Below, piece after piece: positions 11,453 to 22,014 of a DNA stretch of 64,000 nucleotides; position 1 is the first letter of the stretch; the number at the start of each line of letters is the position of its first letter. A model generated the notes under the pieces. The model saw only the letters and a list, made by a program, of their open reading frames with translations. It did no database searches and was not told where the DNA came from. Origin of the DNA: Moniliophthora roreri (Eukaryota > Basidiomycota > Agaricomycetes > Agaricales > Marasmiaceae); assembly GCA_001466705.2 (NCBI GenBank), contig LATX02000112.1:310001-374000 (forward strand), written 5' to 3'. The position numbers and the translations under genes were made by a program.

Positions 11453-12687
11453 ATGCCCCCTACACCGGTGTTGCCGATGGAGAATGGTGTACTGGATCGT
11501 GAGTCATAATAAAATCGTCTTGTCCTCTTTCTATGCTTATCGACGCGTCGTGACAGTATATCGAGCGGAGGTGAGGCGTGTTTACACTTCTGCCAGACAA
11601 GCACCATGGCTGAGCATTTGTGACAGGTTACGCGTTGGGACTCATCATCGAGGCATGCATAAAAAAAAACGTTAAGCCAAATCGAATCACCCAGATCCTG
11701 TCCATGTATCCGCGCATTTTCTTAGAGCAACTACAGTAGCGCCTTTTCAAGTACACGTTCGCCAGCTCGAGACGGAAAAGGGATTCACGAATTTGATTGC
11801 AGAGTTGATCCAAGAGGTACGTACTCTTACCTGACTTGACTCCTCAACCAACCAATCGACACCATTGTTCCATCGTAGGACGTACTGAAAATAACAACTC
11901 ACCAAATATTCTCTGATCTCAAACCCAATGACGACGGTACACAACCTTCTTACCTTACACTAGCTCCTCCGTCTTCTTATGCCCGTCGACTCCCCCCCTC
12001 TGTACCAGCACCCATCTAAAGCACCCCTCATCATCAGAGGTTAAAAGTCTAGTCGGTCATAATTTTTTGAATGTTTTATAACAACGGCCTACAGTAGAAG
12101 TACACTGCACGAGCTATTCCGGTTCCGAAACCATCTTAAAACGTCATTCGAACCCGAACTCGCAGCAAATCTCAGTCCGGACAGTCCTAGTCGCTCTACT
12201 AAAGAGAAAGAAATAATCGGCGGTCGTAGAATTGAATGGGGCCAATGGGTTACCATTACCGACGATGGACCAGGGTTAACACCGTCAATGCTGGCTCTCG
12301 CAGCGGACATGTTTACGAATCCTACGGCCTTTCTTCCAGAGAGTGAGAGACCAAAGTATCCGGCTGTTCCGTATGTACTCCCAATCCTTGCCTGCGCACT
12401 TTTTTTTTATTGCTCGATGACAGATGGTTCCCAACTCTAACCATGACGCTCGAACTCAAGTTTCCCATACCAAAGGGAAGCAAAACGTTTGGGCCTTTAT
12501 GCGAAATTGTCGATTTGTCAATGACCCACAGGGTAGACATGATGTGTATGTAGAAGTGTGGTCGGCACCGTGTAATCTGGGAGAAGGACAAGTGGTGGAG
12601 GGGTGGAGAGAAAAGCAGGTTTGTTTGGCTGTTTCGATCCAGACTGCTATCATTGTTCTTTCGGAGACGAATTTGAGGATAGAATAA
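11453..12687 (+). pseudogene. Thioesterase-like (hot-dog, TesB-type) pseudogene
   Basis: Blocks of a fungal thioesterase-like superfamily protein follow each other but in different frames. LYRAE arises by splicing near 11507-11580. Next are GYALGLIIEACI (from about 11629), HPDPVHVSAHFLRATTVAPF with FTNLIAELIQE, and KITTHQIFSDL after an intron near 11820-11879. Then LAPPSSYARRLPP, EWGQWVTITDDGPGLTP, WFPTLTMTLELKFPIPKGS and FVNDPQGRHDVYVEVW complete the set. Frames change after the A9 run at 11661-11669 and at the C7 run near 11992-11998, where one base fewer restores PPLYQHPSKAPL. They change again near 12480-12500. No intron explains these shifts. Two coincide with homopolymers, so sequencing error is possible for those, but three together point to decay. 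Confidence 0.72.
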
Positions 12688-12857
12688 AAGGGGAGGCGGA
12701 CAAAGTTGTAGATTGGAATGTTTGCATTTGGAGATTTTGATGTCGTTTGGGCACGCCGGGTTTAGCCACGAACCGAGATAGCAATGAACAGGTCATACAT
12801 GTCATTCTTGTAGATTGTATTCTTCGTGTCAAAATACATTATGCAGAATATACCCAA

Positions 12858-13446
12858 TTACATGTACCAGTAAACGGAGGTGTGAATTCCGCATTCCTGT
12901 TCGCGTTTCCAGATTAAAGTAGATGGGATTGAACGACACTTCCTAGCTGTTACATATGTCACTCCAGCAGACCACCCGAGAACAGCTACACCTCCAGATC
13001 GACCATCTGCTGTCACAGCTGGTAATCCTTCATTTCGTATGAACACTGTTGATGAATGTGGCGATCTCAAGACCTCGTTCCTGTATGAAAGCCTAATGGC
13101 TTTCTTCTTCGTCCGCCCTGCTAGTGCAAGTGGCTAATCTCGGCCTCCGAGAACAGGGTTGAGCCTTTGTATCCACGACGATTGATACCGACGGCGCGAA
13201 ACAGTGCTGAGTCTGGTCCAGATAGCTAGAATGATTGTGATTGAGGCGAAGCGAATAACGAAGAGGTTCTGGATACGTACGACTCGACTCGTGAATTTGA
13301 GTCCATGCAGGCAGAAGAGGGTTACGTATGAGGTGTTTTCCAGTGCGCCACTGTCGTAGTAAGGTAGTTGCGTCTAGATGTAACGCGTCAAAATTCTAGC
13401 AGGTATTACCGTAGGACCAGAGGACGTCGAGGTTGACGAAAAGCAT
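12858..13446 (-). pseudogene. Alpha/beta-hydrolase relic, copy 1
   Basis: The minus strand gives MLFVNLDVLWSY, then TLFCLHGLKF (oxyanion-side HG motif), IWTRLSTVFRAVGINRRGYK with GSTLFSEAEIS, and later ADGRSGGVAVLGWSAG with the nucleophile elbow GWSAG. The part between SEAEIS and LALAGRT changes frame near 13130. After the elbow no acid/His half is found, and the frame stops at 12858-12860. The order matches the hydrolase family with RRGYxGST and GWSxG motifs seen in fungi. The second relic downstream at 13812-14693 aligns over the same blocks, so this is one half of a tandem duplication. I call it broken, with some chance that unusual introns rescue part of it. Confidence 0.5.
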
Positions 13447-13811
13447 TTTCCCGACTGGAGATTACGGGGGACGAGGAATGTAGGACAGAAAGAGTTTTTG
13501 GCGGTACAATGTACAGCGAATGTTCGAAATGTACAGGCAAAGAGCAGCTAAGCGAGCATCGACGGTCTATTCTGGCTTATCCCAATGCAACTGGGTGGCT
13601 TCACAATATCAACAATCCAAATGTCACGAAGCACGCAAGAGTGCTCACGGAGATGGTTGGCATCCGGGAGAGCAATGGACTCAAGGTTACCGCCACATTC
13701 CCTCCGTCATTGTCCTGCATCGACCAGAACCCTGCTATTGAGAATATCACCGTCTGATCACCGGTAATGAAGGCGGTCTTCAGATAATGAAACGCCGATT
13801 TATAGTTCTTG

Positions 13812-14693
13812 TTACAGATCGCCTTCTTGTACGTGACATTGAGCTGGACAACGCGCTACATCACACAGAGTCTCAAAGTGGCCCTCTGTGGTTTCGATGA
13901 TCGCTACACGTTCCTCTTTCGACATGTTGTATATCGATAGTACACGGTTGGCAGATGGGACAGCGACATCTGAACTGCGAGTAGAAGGGCTGCCGTGTTC
14001 GAAATAGGATGTAATTCAAATGAGGAAGTAATGTAGATGCTTCTGGGATAGCGTTCTCGAATAGAGGGAATCATGTTTTCGGAGGGATAGGTAATCCATA
14101 GCGTAACATCGTCTAAGAGGTGCGAGATCACCCCGAGAGTTATGGAGGGGTTCAAGACACATACCCAGAAGAATATGTTCTCCTATATAAGAACACAAAC
14201 GCGTCCGCGTCTCCTCGGGGAAGTGTACCCAGATACGCAGTAGCAGCCGTCGCAAACACCGCTCCAGCAGACTACCCACCCCAATTGATCGGCCATCTGA
14301 CGCCACTGCAGGTAGGCTTTCATTTTGGATGAACTTGTCGACGAATGTTGCAACCTCGATGCCTCGCTTTTGTAGGAACCTGGCCTTTTGCTCGTTCGTT
14401 CCTCCTGTGACAGTGGTTCATTTAGCTTCGTTAAAAGTCCCTTTTATCCATAGTGATTGATGGCAACGATGCGAATGTTTCTGTTGAGGGCCACGGGTGT
14501 CAGTCTGGACCAGATAGCTGCATTGAAAAAGGCTTTAAATGGTGAAACACACAGAAGAGGTCTAGATACTCACGACTCGTGAATCTGATTCCATGCAGGT
14601 AGATGGTGATATACGAAGTGAACCTATAAGGCATGCCACTATTATAGAAGAATAGCGTGGTACCTTGGTTGTTCAGCTACCTGTTGTATCCAT
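13812..14693 (-). pseudogene. Alpha/beta-hydrolase relic, copy 2
   Basis: This is the second tandem copy. Blocks on the minus strand are FYNSGMPYRFTSYITIYLHG, IWSRLTPVALNRNIRIVAIN, ARFLQKRGIEVATFVDKFIQ, ASDGRSIG and, in another frame, GWSAGV... equivalent to the elbow of copy 1. Then come GVISHLLDDVTLWITYPSEN and ERVAIIETTEGHFETLCD, whose His is the likely catalytic base, before TAA at 13812-13814. Stops interrupt the expected NHYGYKG region near 14435 (TAA) and frames change at the elbow. Compared with copy 1 it keeps the C-terminal half but has lost the frame in the middle. Confidence 0.5.
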
Positions 14694-15707
14694 GCTGTGA
14701 TTTCGAGAGCTGGCTGGTTTTCGGTGTACAGACACAGATAAAATTGTCAAACACAGGCCTTTAACTGGAAATGGACGCGCAGGGTCAAGCGGCTGTCTTG
14801 AAACACGACAGTTGCCAGAGTCAGAAGAGCAACAAAATCTTCAATTTTTGACTTACCAGCTGAGCCCGGCACGCATTTATAGCAGTCAAGGGACATCTAT
14901 CGGGTTCCGTATGTATTGCAGAAGGTATAAGGGAGTGCAGCAGGAACATGAGAGTCGGAGAGTTGGATCTGTGACCGTGACGCTCGCCGTCCATGTGACG
15001 TGAGATTAGTCACGGCACAAGAGTATGAGGGTTTGATGAAAATGTTGAGGTCTTCGCACAGGGAGATAACTAGACTGAGTGTAGTATTCTGGCCTAGCTA
15101 GTACACAGTGAGTTTCTTAAATACTGAGTCCATAATCAAATAAATAAAATATCAAATATTAAGGAGGAAGTAAGATATGAAATATCAGGTAGGCTGTCTC
15201 AAAGGGTGTACGAGTAGGATGTATGGGTAGGATGTAAGAGACGGCTGTGAGAGAGAGAATTTGAATGGAGTTGTATGAAGAGATAAAATAGATGATGTGA
15301 TGGTCGTAAAAGGGAAATCGTATCCGGCGAAGCTACAGTCCACTGCTTGCACTTGGTCTCCCCTAGGCAGGCTCAATCGCTCGCAGGCTCGCTTGATATG
15401 GCTTGCACCGCAAGGTTGAATCACTATGCCTGTACAATACATAAATGTCTTCTCAGAGGGTTTATTTTCGGAGGATTCGAGTAACTGGTTATACACGGTA
15501 ATTTGTCGCATGTATTTTGGAAACGCAAGTGCGGACCTGTCCTGGTGACTTGAGCTGCTGGCTTCCATGTGCAGTAAATGTACCGTGTGTACTGTGTCCT
15601 TGATTCCATTCGTACAGCCTCGAGTCACATTATTCGGTTGCAGTATATTCGCTACGCCAGGCAAACGGAGGTACCTGCGCGGCAATAGCACTCTGCTTCT
15701 GACTTCC
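14694..15707. other. Intergenic, no gene seen
   Basis: Upstream of the phosphodiesterase gene. A long open frame on the minus strand (15185-15811) crosses into the start of that gene and has no recognisable motif, so I treat it as chance. The stretch 15110-15185 is AT-rich. Confidence 0.5.
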
Positions 15708-17898
15708 ATGTCACCCAAAGACCCATCGTCAAAACCTCTCAAGGGTTTGGCGCACTTATCTCCACGAACGTCTAACGAGGAACTTGAAGGTCTCCTCGCC
15801 GGTACCGACAAACGAGAAGCTTATGACGAAGATCACCCCGACAAGGAGTTTCTATCTGACTCTGAACAAGACCAAGGCTGGTCACGAAAGAAGATCATTC
15901 GTGTAGCCATTGCTTTCGTCGCTCTTCTCATTCTCGGAACATTCGCCCATACATTACTGCGCTCGTCGCCTCCGCCGAACCATGACCACCCGAACTTGGC
16001 ATTCCACGGGGACTACCTACGCTCAAACGGAACACACAATTTCAAGAGGACGGTCTTGATAGTCTCAATTGATGGTTTGCGGTGAGTGGATATACTAGAT
16101 TATTGGATGAAGGGAGGTTCTGAATTGGACAAACAGGGCAGATTACTTGGACAGAGGGTTAACACCGCATTTGTTGGCCATTGCAAAGAAGGGGCTCAGA
16201 GCAAAGTCGATAATACCTATATTCCCAGTACGTTTCACCCGTCTTACCCCAAAGTATCCAACTGACACACTATTGTCTTCAGACTTTGACCTTCCCGTAC
16301 GTTTACCTCTAAAACAACTGAAGAAATTATACTTACGCGTCCCCGAAAGAAATCATTGGGCGTTGATGTACTCTAAAGCCTATTGTACTATCATGCTCTT
16401 GTGAGCTGAACGAATTTTCTTTCTAGGACTGGCCTTCATGCAGAATCCCATGGAATTATCGCGAACGTGCGCTATTACTTGTTCTCGACACGTAAATCCT
16501 ATCTGACCATCTTATCAGAACTTTTGGGATCCTGCTACCAACACCGAGTTCCACTATAACAGAATCTCATCGGCTTGGATACCCGAATTTTGGTTGGGCG
16601 AACCTGTGAGTCTTCCTCTTTTGGTGACATGCCTAAAGTCTCAATCGCCCAAAGATGTGGGAAACGGCTGGAAAGGCTGGCATCATCACAGCGAACTTGA
16701 TGTGGTATGTGTCACTGCTTTTTTAGCACGCATTATGTCATATATAGCAATGCAGGCCAGGACCACCAAAGACAATGTCAAGGGCAACCCCGACTTACTT
16801 CGTACCATGGAAGGTAAGAGCTCATCTTCACCTTGACTGGCTGCGTTCCGACACGCTTGATAGGATAAGGTTCCTCTCAGCATCAAGCTTGACCAGATCT
16901 TGACGTGGATTGACTTGCCTCTGGAGGAGCGACCGCAGCTCATCATGGGTACGACACCTCCATCGTCCTCATTGGCGTTCAGTACTCACATTCTCGGAAC
17001 TAGCCTACGAGCCTTCCCTCGATCAAGCTGGGCATCTTGCTGGACCAATGTCTGATCTAGTCAACGTACGTTCGTGGCCTAGAAGCTTGTATACGCGACT
17101 TATGGAAGGATTTTAGCGAACATTGAGTACCGTCGACGCCTTCGCCCTCAACTTGCACGATGCTCTCGCTTCCAGGAACCTTACAGACATTGTAGACGTC
17201 GTCTTCGTGAGTGATCACGGTATGACCGACACCTCGCATCCTACGCTCCTCTATGTCGACGATGAGGATATGCTTGGACCTGATGGGCTTGCAGCGCTCG
17301 AGCATGAAGACGGCTGGCCTGCTATGGGATTAAGGTTTAATTCGAAAACGAATGAGACGCGATACCTGGAAAAGCTGTTGAAAGGACAACAGGAAGGCAA
17401 AGGCTGGAAGGTCTACACGAAGGAGACTATGCCCAAACAATGGCATTTCGCAGACAACGAGAGGATTGCGCCTGTTTGGATTGTTCCAGATATAGAATAT
17501 GTGTTGACGACGAGGAAGGAGGGGGATGTGGGGCTTTCTAAAGGAGTGAGTCTTTCGTTCATCGATTGATAGACGCGTTAGCCTTACGCAATACTTAGAA
17601 TCACGGTTATGACAACGCTGAACCGTCGATGCATGCCATGTTCGTTGCTCATGGACCCTTCTCTGCGGTCGTGAAGACTCTGCACCAATCACGGTCTACG
17701 AGAGGTCTCTCCACGAGGATACCGAGTAACTTCTTGTCGTGGAAGAACAAAGGCTGGCACTCGACTTCAGATGATACATATGTGATGGATAGATTTAGGA
17801 ACGTGGAGATATACGGGCTGATCATGAAGCTACTTGGTATCGAGGAGCATGCAGCCAAGACTAATGGTACCGCTGGCTTCTGGGACAAGTACTTCTAG
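15708..17898 (+). CDS. Type I phosphodiesterase / nucleotide pyrophosphatase (NPP family), membrane-anchored
   Basis: A type II membrane protein that should hydrolyse pyrophosphate or phosphodiester bonds of nucleotides outside the cytosol, like yeast Npp1/Npp2. Residues 1-60 are a charged cytosolic tail (MSPKDPSSKPLKG...). An anchor, VAIAFVALLILGTFAHTLL, follows. The catalytic domain begins with VSIDGLRADYLD (metal-binding Asp). The nucleophile region is rebuilt across two small introns near 16295-16432 as TLTFPNHWALMTGLHAESHG, with the Thr nucleophile. Further motifs are FWDPATNTEFHYNR, YEPSLDQAGHLAGP and VVFVSDHGMTD (metal site). NHGYDN with MHAMFVAHGP (metal His) follows. It ends FWDKYF, TAG at 17896-17898. 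All motifs are present, so it is probably active. It converges on the SYLF gene. Confidence 0.9.
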
Positions 17899-18096
17899 AC
17901 CATTTAGACGCCGTCTGCTCTACTTACATCTGCATATATAATGGGATTGGTTGTACAGCCTTTATTTCGCTGCTAATGACGGAAATATACATTGTACAAT
18001 TTGCTGATAAGAATTCCACTGGCAGATATAATTACAAGAAGAATGGATACGTAGTCGAGAAGGAGTCGTTTACGATGATGAGTCTTCAAGTCGGTC

Positions 18097-19117
18097 TCAA
18101 TGATGGTCAGCATCAAAGACCATGTGGTTATTCCTTCCATCACTTCCAAGTCGAATAGGATCCCCGACGTCAGTGGGGACATAGGCAGCCTCTGGTAACC
18201 CAGTCTCATCGAGACCCTCTGCAGCCTCGATAATTTCGTACAGTCTGGAAGCAACTTCGGGCGGAGGAACCCTGCCACCGAGAATATCCTTTGCAGGGAC
18301 AGGTGATCCGTAGAAATCTCTGTTGGCATCCTTTCGCTCGATAAGAACCGTTCCTTCCAATGAGAGACCAGCGAAGAGACCTAATTCAACTTTTTGAGTC
18401 TTTGATGCTTCTCAACAGCAAGCTCGTGGCGTACCTTTTGACTTTGAATACGAGAACATGGGTGCAGGGTGCGCTAAACTCGCCTGAACACTTCCTCCTG
18501 TCCCTATCGGTCCCGCAGCAGCAGAAATGTTGCCTCCAATGGTGACGTTTCCTCCAATCGAAAATGCGCGCACAGCGTCCTCGCTATTAAGAACGATGAC
18601 AAAGTCGGTGATATCTGCGCCAATTTGGAGCCCCCACCCGAGGCCACCTGTGGCAATACATGATGGTGCGGACCAAGATCCATCCGGGAGACGTGCAATA
18701 ACAAGGCCAGAACCGGCTTTCCCTGAGAAAACGAAACCAGCCTTAATTACTTGGAAGACAGCAAGTCCTGTAATGCTGTTAGTCACATGGTACTTTGACC
18801 AGACAGGGAACGAAACGCGCCTCTTGCTTTCTGTAAAACGGCCTTTGGTATCGCATTGAGAGCAGATTCAGGATGGTCAGGATCAGCTAAAGACGAACCT
18901 TGTTAAAAGAGACCTATGAATATCTGAAACGAGACGCACCTAGAAAACTATCCAAGATCTTTGCAGCTTTCTCCGCCTCTCCCGGTAAACTGAAGCCATG
19001 GACGAACTCTCGAGAGGAGCTGGCAAGTTTTGTCGACTGAGTTTGAGTGAATGCTGTGGCTTGAATCGCAGCCTTCTGAGCTCCCTTTCGGAACTTATCG
19101 AGTAAGTCGCTGGGCAT
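18097..19117 (-). CDS. SYLF-domain protein (Ysc84/SH3YL1-like)
   Basis: The SYLF domain binds phosphoinositides and, in yeast Ysc84, actin; such proteins act at endocytic sites. The ATG at 19115-19117 opens MPSDLLDKFRKGAQKAAIQA. After introns near 18900-18940 and 18770-18790 the SYLF core follows: LAVFQVIKAGFVFSGKAGSG, LPDGSWSAPSCIATGGLGWG, DITDFVIVLNSEDAVRAF, GGNVTIGGNISAAAGPIG. A further exon has LFAGLSLEGTVLIERKDANR and FYGSPVPAKDILGG, then an acidic C-terminus ending with TGA at 18097-18099. No SH3 domain follows, so this is the short, SH3-less form common in basidiomycetes. About 290 residues, intact. Confidence 0.88.
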
Positions 19118-19862
19118 ACTCAAAGGCGAATGGTGGGAGGATTTAAAGATGTAGGACTGCTCTTGAAGAGAATAGCTGTAGACCCTCCGACGTCACCAAT
19201 TTCTCAGCACGTGGTTTCGGCCATGGTGAATGAAAAAGTAGGGCTTTTTGACCGAACCACTCTTTTACGGTAATTCCACGTGCAACTTGCCGGGACAGCC
19301 GAAGCGCGCATAGAATAATTGCTCCAGTTGTGCCGCTGAAGTGCTCACAACTATATACGACTCTCCCCAACATTTCCAGCCAACTCTTACTACTTCGCCG
19401 CTTGCAGTGGAAATTGTGGGTAAAAACAGCAAAGGAAGACGAATTTTAGTATTGCAACAGAACACGTGCAGATTATATACGCCACCTGGTCAAAGCCTCG
19501 GAGAAACTTTTTCACTCACTCAACTCTAGTGCGACGAAGCCTCGTAAGTCATATCAGAGAAGAAAAGGTCACAGCATGCTCATGAAAAAGGGAAGGTGGC
19601 TACAGGTCATTTGCAAACCTGATTCAAGTCGGGATGAAGTGCTACAAAAATGCTGCTCGTTGCAGGTGCCCCCTGCTAGTGTCTAGTCAGCTAAATATAC
19701 TATAGATTCGACCTTAGAGGTAACACTAGATCCTCGTATCAGATTCCCAAAGGATATGCTGATTTCCTTAACACTGACTGAGGAGTCATAGTAAGATCTT
19801 CGACTAACTTGAAGTCAAATTTAAGTCGCGTTGGAATAAAAAGACCGCCTCATCCCTCCAAA
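19118..19862. other. Intergenic, no gene seen
   Basis: Promoter side of the SYLF gene and downstream flank of the BTB-like gene. Short open frames only, none with a recognisable motif. Confidence 0.5.
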
Positions 19863-20821
19863 TTAAATGGACCTCTGGATTAATGCAATTACTGTTGGAT
19901 CTCGAAAGCAAGGGAATTGGAACTTACGACTGACATAGACCACTCAGCGAGAACAGCATTCAAACGCGCATCTCTAGCCTTGATACACCCTTCACAGGTA
20001 AGATCTCTTGTGTGCATCATGATCACCTCCCGAATACGACCTGTTGTCATACCTGCTCAATCATTGCGAGCGTGAATCCAGAAGATCACTTCGTGATGCT
20101 GAACTCTTCACGTACCGGCTGTGATATCCCACGTTAGCAATGCGATTGCCGTATACCAGTTCTTCCTCAACTTCTCCTGGGTTTCGAATCCGCATGTCTC
20201 TATAGGACTATGAGGATCCGGTTCCTTTGCCAACAAATTCCTGAGAGTCGATTTTCTCCCCATGTGAAGACGAACCAAGTGCAAGAAGTATTTCGCACTC
20301 ATACGTACTGCCAATTCTTCATCTATATTCCACAGCTCGAGAGGTAGAGTATGTGGTGATGCAGCCACAGCTAGGTCGTTCATATCATGATGTCCAGCGA
20401 GGGCGTATACCTCCAGGGGGTATAGTGGTGCAAAAGACAGGATGCAGTCGAAGAGATGCGTGCAGGGTAATATAACAGATTTCGCTGGAATGCCGTATGT
20501 AGGCAGCCATCCGACTCCTCTGACGAACCTCTGGAGCTCGGCCACATTGCCCCCGCAGGCTGTACTGGCCGAACTTGCCGGGATGGTGTAGATCGCCTGA
20601 AGCAGGAGATCTAGCTCGGGTGAAGGAATGTCTTGCAGGAGGACCTCTTTGTGCTGCCAGTTGGAGAGGGGGAGAAGATTGTTGAAGTTGTTGTTGGAAA
20701 GTCGGAGTAGTGTACTTTGGTCAGCGTAGAAAACGACAAAGTCGTTCGATATAAGGGAGATGTCTGGGTTCGGTCTCCCGCTTCCGGCGACATGTGGTCC
20801 AAAATTCTGAGAGGTCTGCAT
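19863..20821 (-). CDS. BTB/POZ-like protein, paralogue A
   Basis: About 270 residues; an Agaricomycete BTB-like family usually of unknown function, presumed protein-protein adaptor. The first exon (20108-20821) has the POZ-like core: ISLISNDFVVFYADQSTLLR, NNNFNNLLPL, SPELDLLLQAIYTIP, then FDCILSFAPLYPLEVYALAG and a helical end. It joins at GATATCACAGCCG, across an intron of about 65 bases, to MTTGRIREV. The next part is LTCEGCIKARDARLNAVLAE with WSMSV. A final mini-exon gives RSI and TAA at 19863-19865. The C-terminal CxxC-KARDARLNA block is shared with paralogue B at 29300-30470, as are the exon ends, which supports this model. The true start may include upstream exons as in paralogue B. Confidence 0.68.
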
Positions 20822-21248
20822 CAGAGCTATTTCACATTTATACTGGGGGAGGGATGAGCGACGTAAGAGAACTATATTCGACTAAAGCCTACTCCAACTG
20901 GATCAGCTCCTTCAAGTTCCCCGGTCCTATCAAAAGACTCATCCTGAAATACTCTGAGTACCACCAAAGTAATCGCACATACTGTGAGTATCGAGAGTCG
21001 GCAAGAGTGTACTGATTTCCTTGGGTCGGATTGGTTGGCTGAGGAAACATGGCCTGTTTTGAGCAACGTATGCGCGGCGATAGCACGGCACCTCGCTATA
21101 ATCAGATCGCTCGTTACAAAATACGAGGACTTCTGGGGCTCCATGATCAGTCGACTTGTGAAGAAGAAAAAGAACATTCTGGGCCGCTCACCCACCTTTG
21201 GTTCCCGCCCAATGCAACTGATTAGCCCCAGTGAGAAGTGTCTGACGG

Positions 21249-21438
21249 CATTCGATGGTATACGATGGTATGGGACATCTCAAAATCTATCGAATGCCAT
21301 CGGATACCAATGGATATCACCAGTAAGTCGCCGCCGTTTCTGATGGTTAGTATTACTGACGGTATTCAATGGTATCCGATGTACTTTGGCTGAGCAGGTC
21401 TATCACTGGTTTCTCGTCGGATACCATCGAATACAATG
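21249..21438. repeat. Cluster of alternating inverted repeats around GTATTCGATGGTATCCGATG
   Basis: Four imperfect copies of a roughly 20-base unit alternate in orientation. Plus copies lie at 21249-21271 (ATTCGATGGTATACGATGG) and 21362-21381 (GTATTCAATGGTATCCGATG). Minus copies lie at about 21289-21320 (CCATCGGATACCAATGGATA) and 21416-21438 (CGGATACCATCGAATAC). Neighbouring copies can pair into hairpins. No coding gene covers them. Confidence 0.7.
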
Positions 21439-21520
21439 TTTGCAAATCTAATGAATTCCAGCGACGTACATGTATGTACATGAACTTGTAATCTACGTGA
21501 AGTCCCTTGCTGTCAAACCC

Positions 21521-21592
21521 TCTGCCCTAATCGCTCCAACAGCCTTTGCCCTGACTGCCCCAATACACTTTGCCCTGACGACCGTGTCCGTC
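21521..21592. repeat. 24-bp tandem repeat, three imperfect units
   Basis: Units begin at 21521, 21545 and 21569, each starting TCTGCCCT or TTTGCCCTGA. The period is a multiple of three. In the plus frame the units read SALIAPTA, FALTAPIH, FALTTVSV, so the repeat could be coding, but no gene around it is recognised. Confidence 0.6.
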
Positions 21593-21968
21593 CCAATCCC
21601 CCGCCCTGGATATTGTGTGTCCATAGTTCTGTTGAGAGTGAGATTCAGTAGTGTTATCCAGGTTGAAAGCTTCAAACTTCTCTGAACCAGGAATGAGATC
21701 ATTTTGCACTATCGTTCGCCTTGTCGTGCTCACCTTCCGAGAGGTGCTCGAAGCTGTTGATCTACATGTCAGTATAGAGTAGTGATAGACGATACTACTG
21801 GCATGTGCTCACCATAATGTTTTACCCAGACTCCGAGTCAAAACGTTCACCTTCGCGTTCTTCCGGCTGGCTTAAGGCGATGGCATTCAAGATAAACTTC
21901 ACTAGAGAACAGGCAGGTAGCAAGCCGAAGCCGGAGAAATAAGGAAAGGTGTACTGAGGGATGTATTT

Positions 21969-22014
21969 GGGCGGGTGGGACGCAGGGCGAAGGGCGTAGG
22001 GCGAAGGGTGTGGG
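21969..22014 (+). other. G-quadruplex-forming motif
   Basis: Eight runs of exactly three G lie in 46 bases, with loops of 1, 1, 5, 4, 4, 4 and 3 bases (GGGCGGGTGGGACGCAGGG at the start, then GGGCGAAGGGCGTAGGGC). This far exceeds the four runs needed for a quadruplex. Confidence 0.7.

Noticed and set aside
15185..15811. 208-codon minus-strand frame
   Set aside because: Overlaps the start of the phosphodiesterase gene and carries no recognisable motif.
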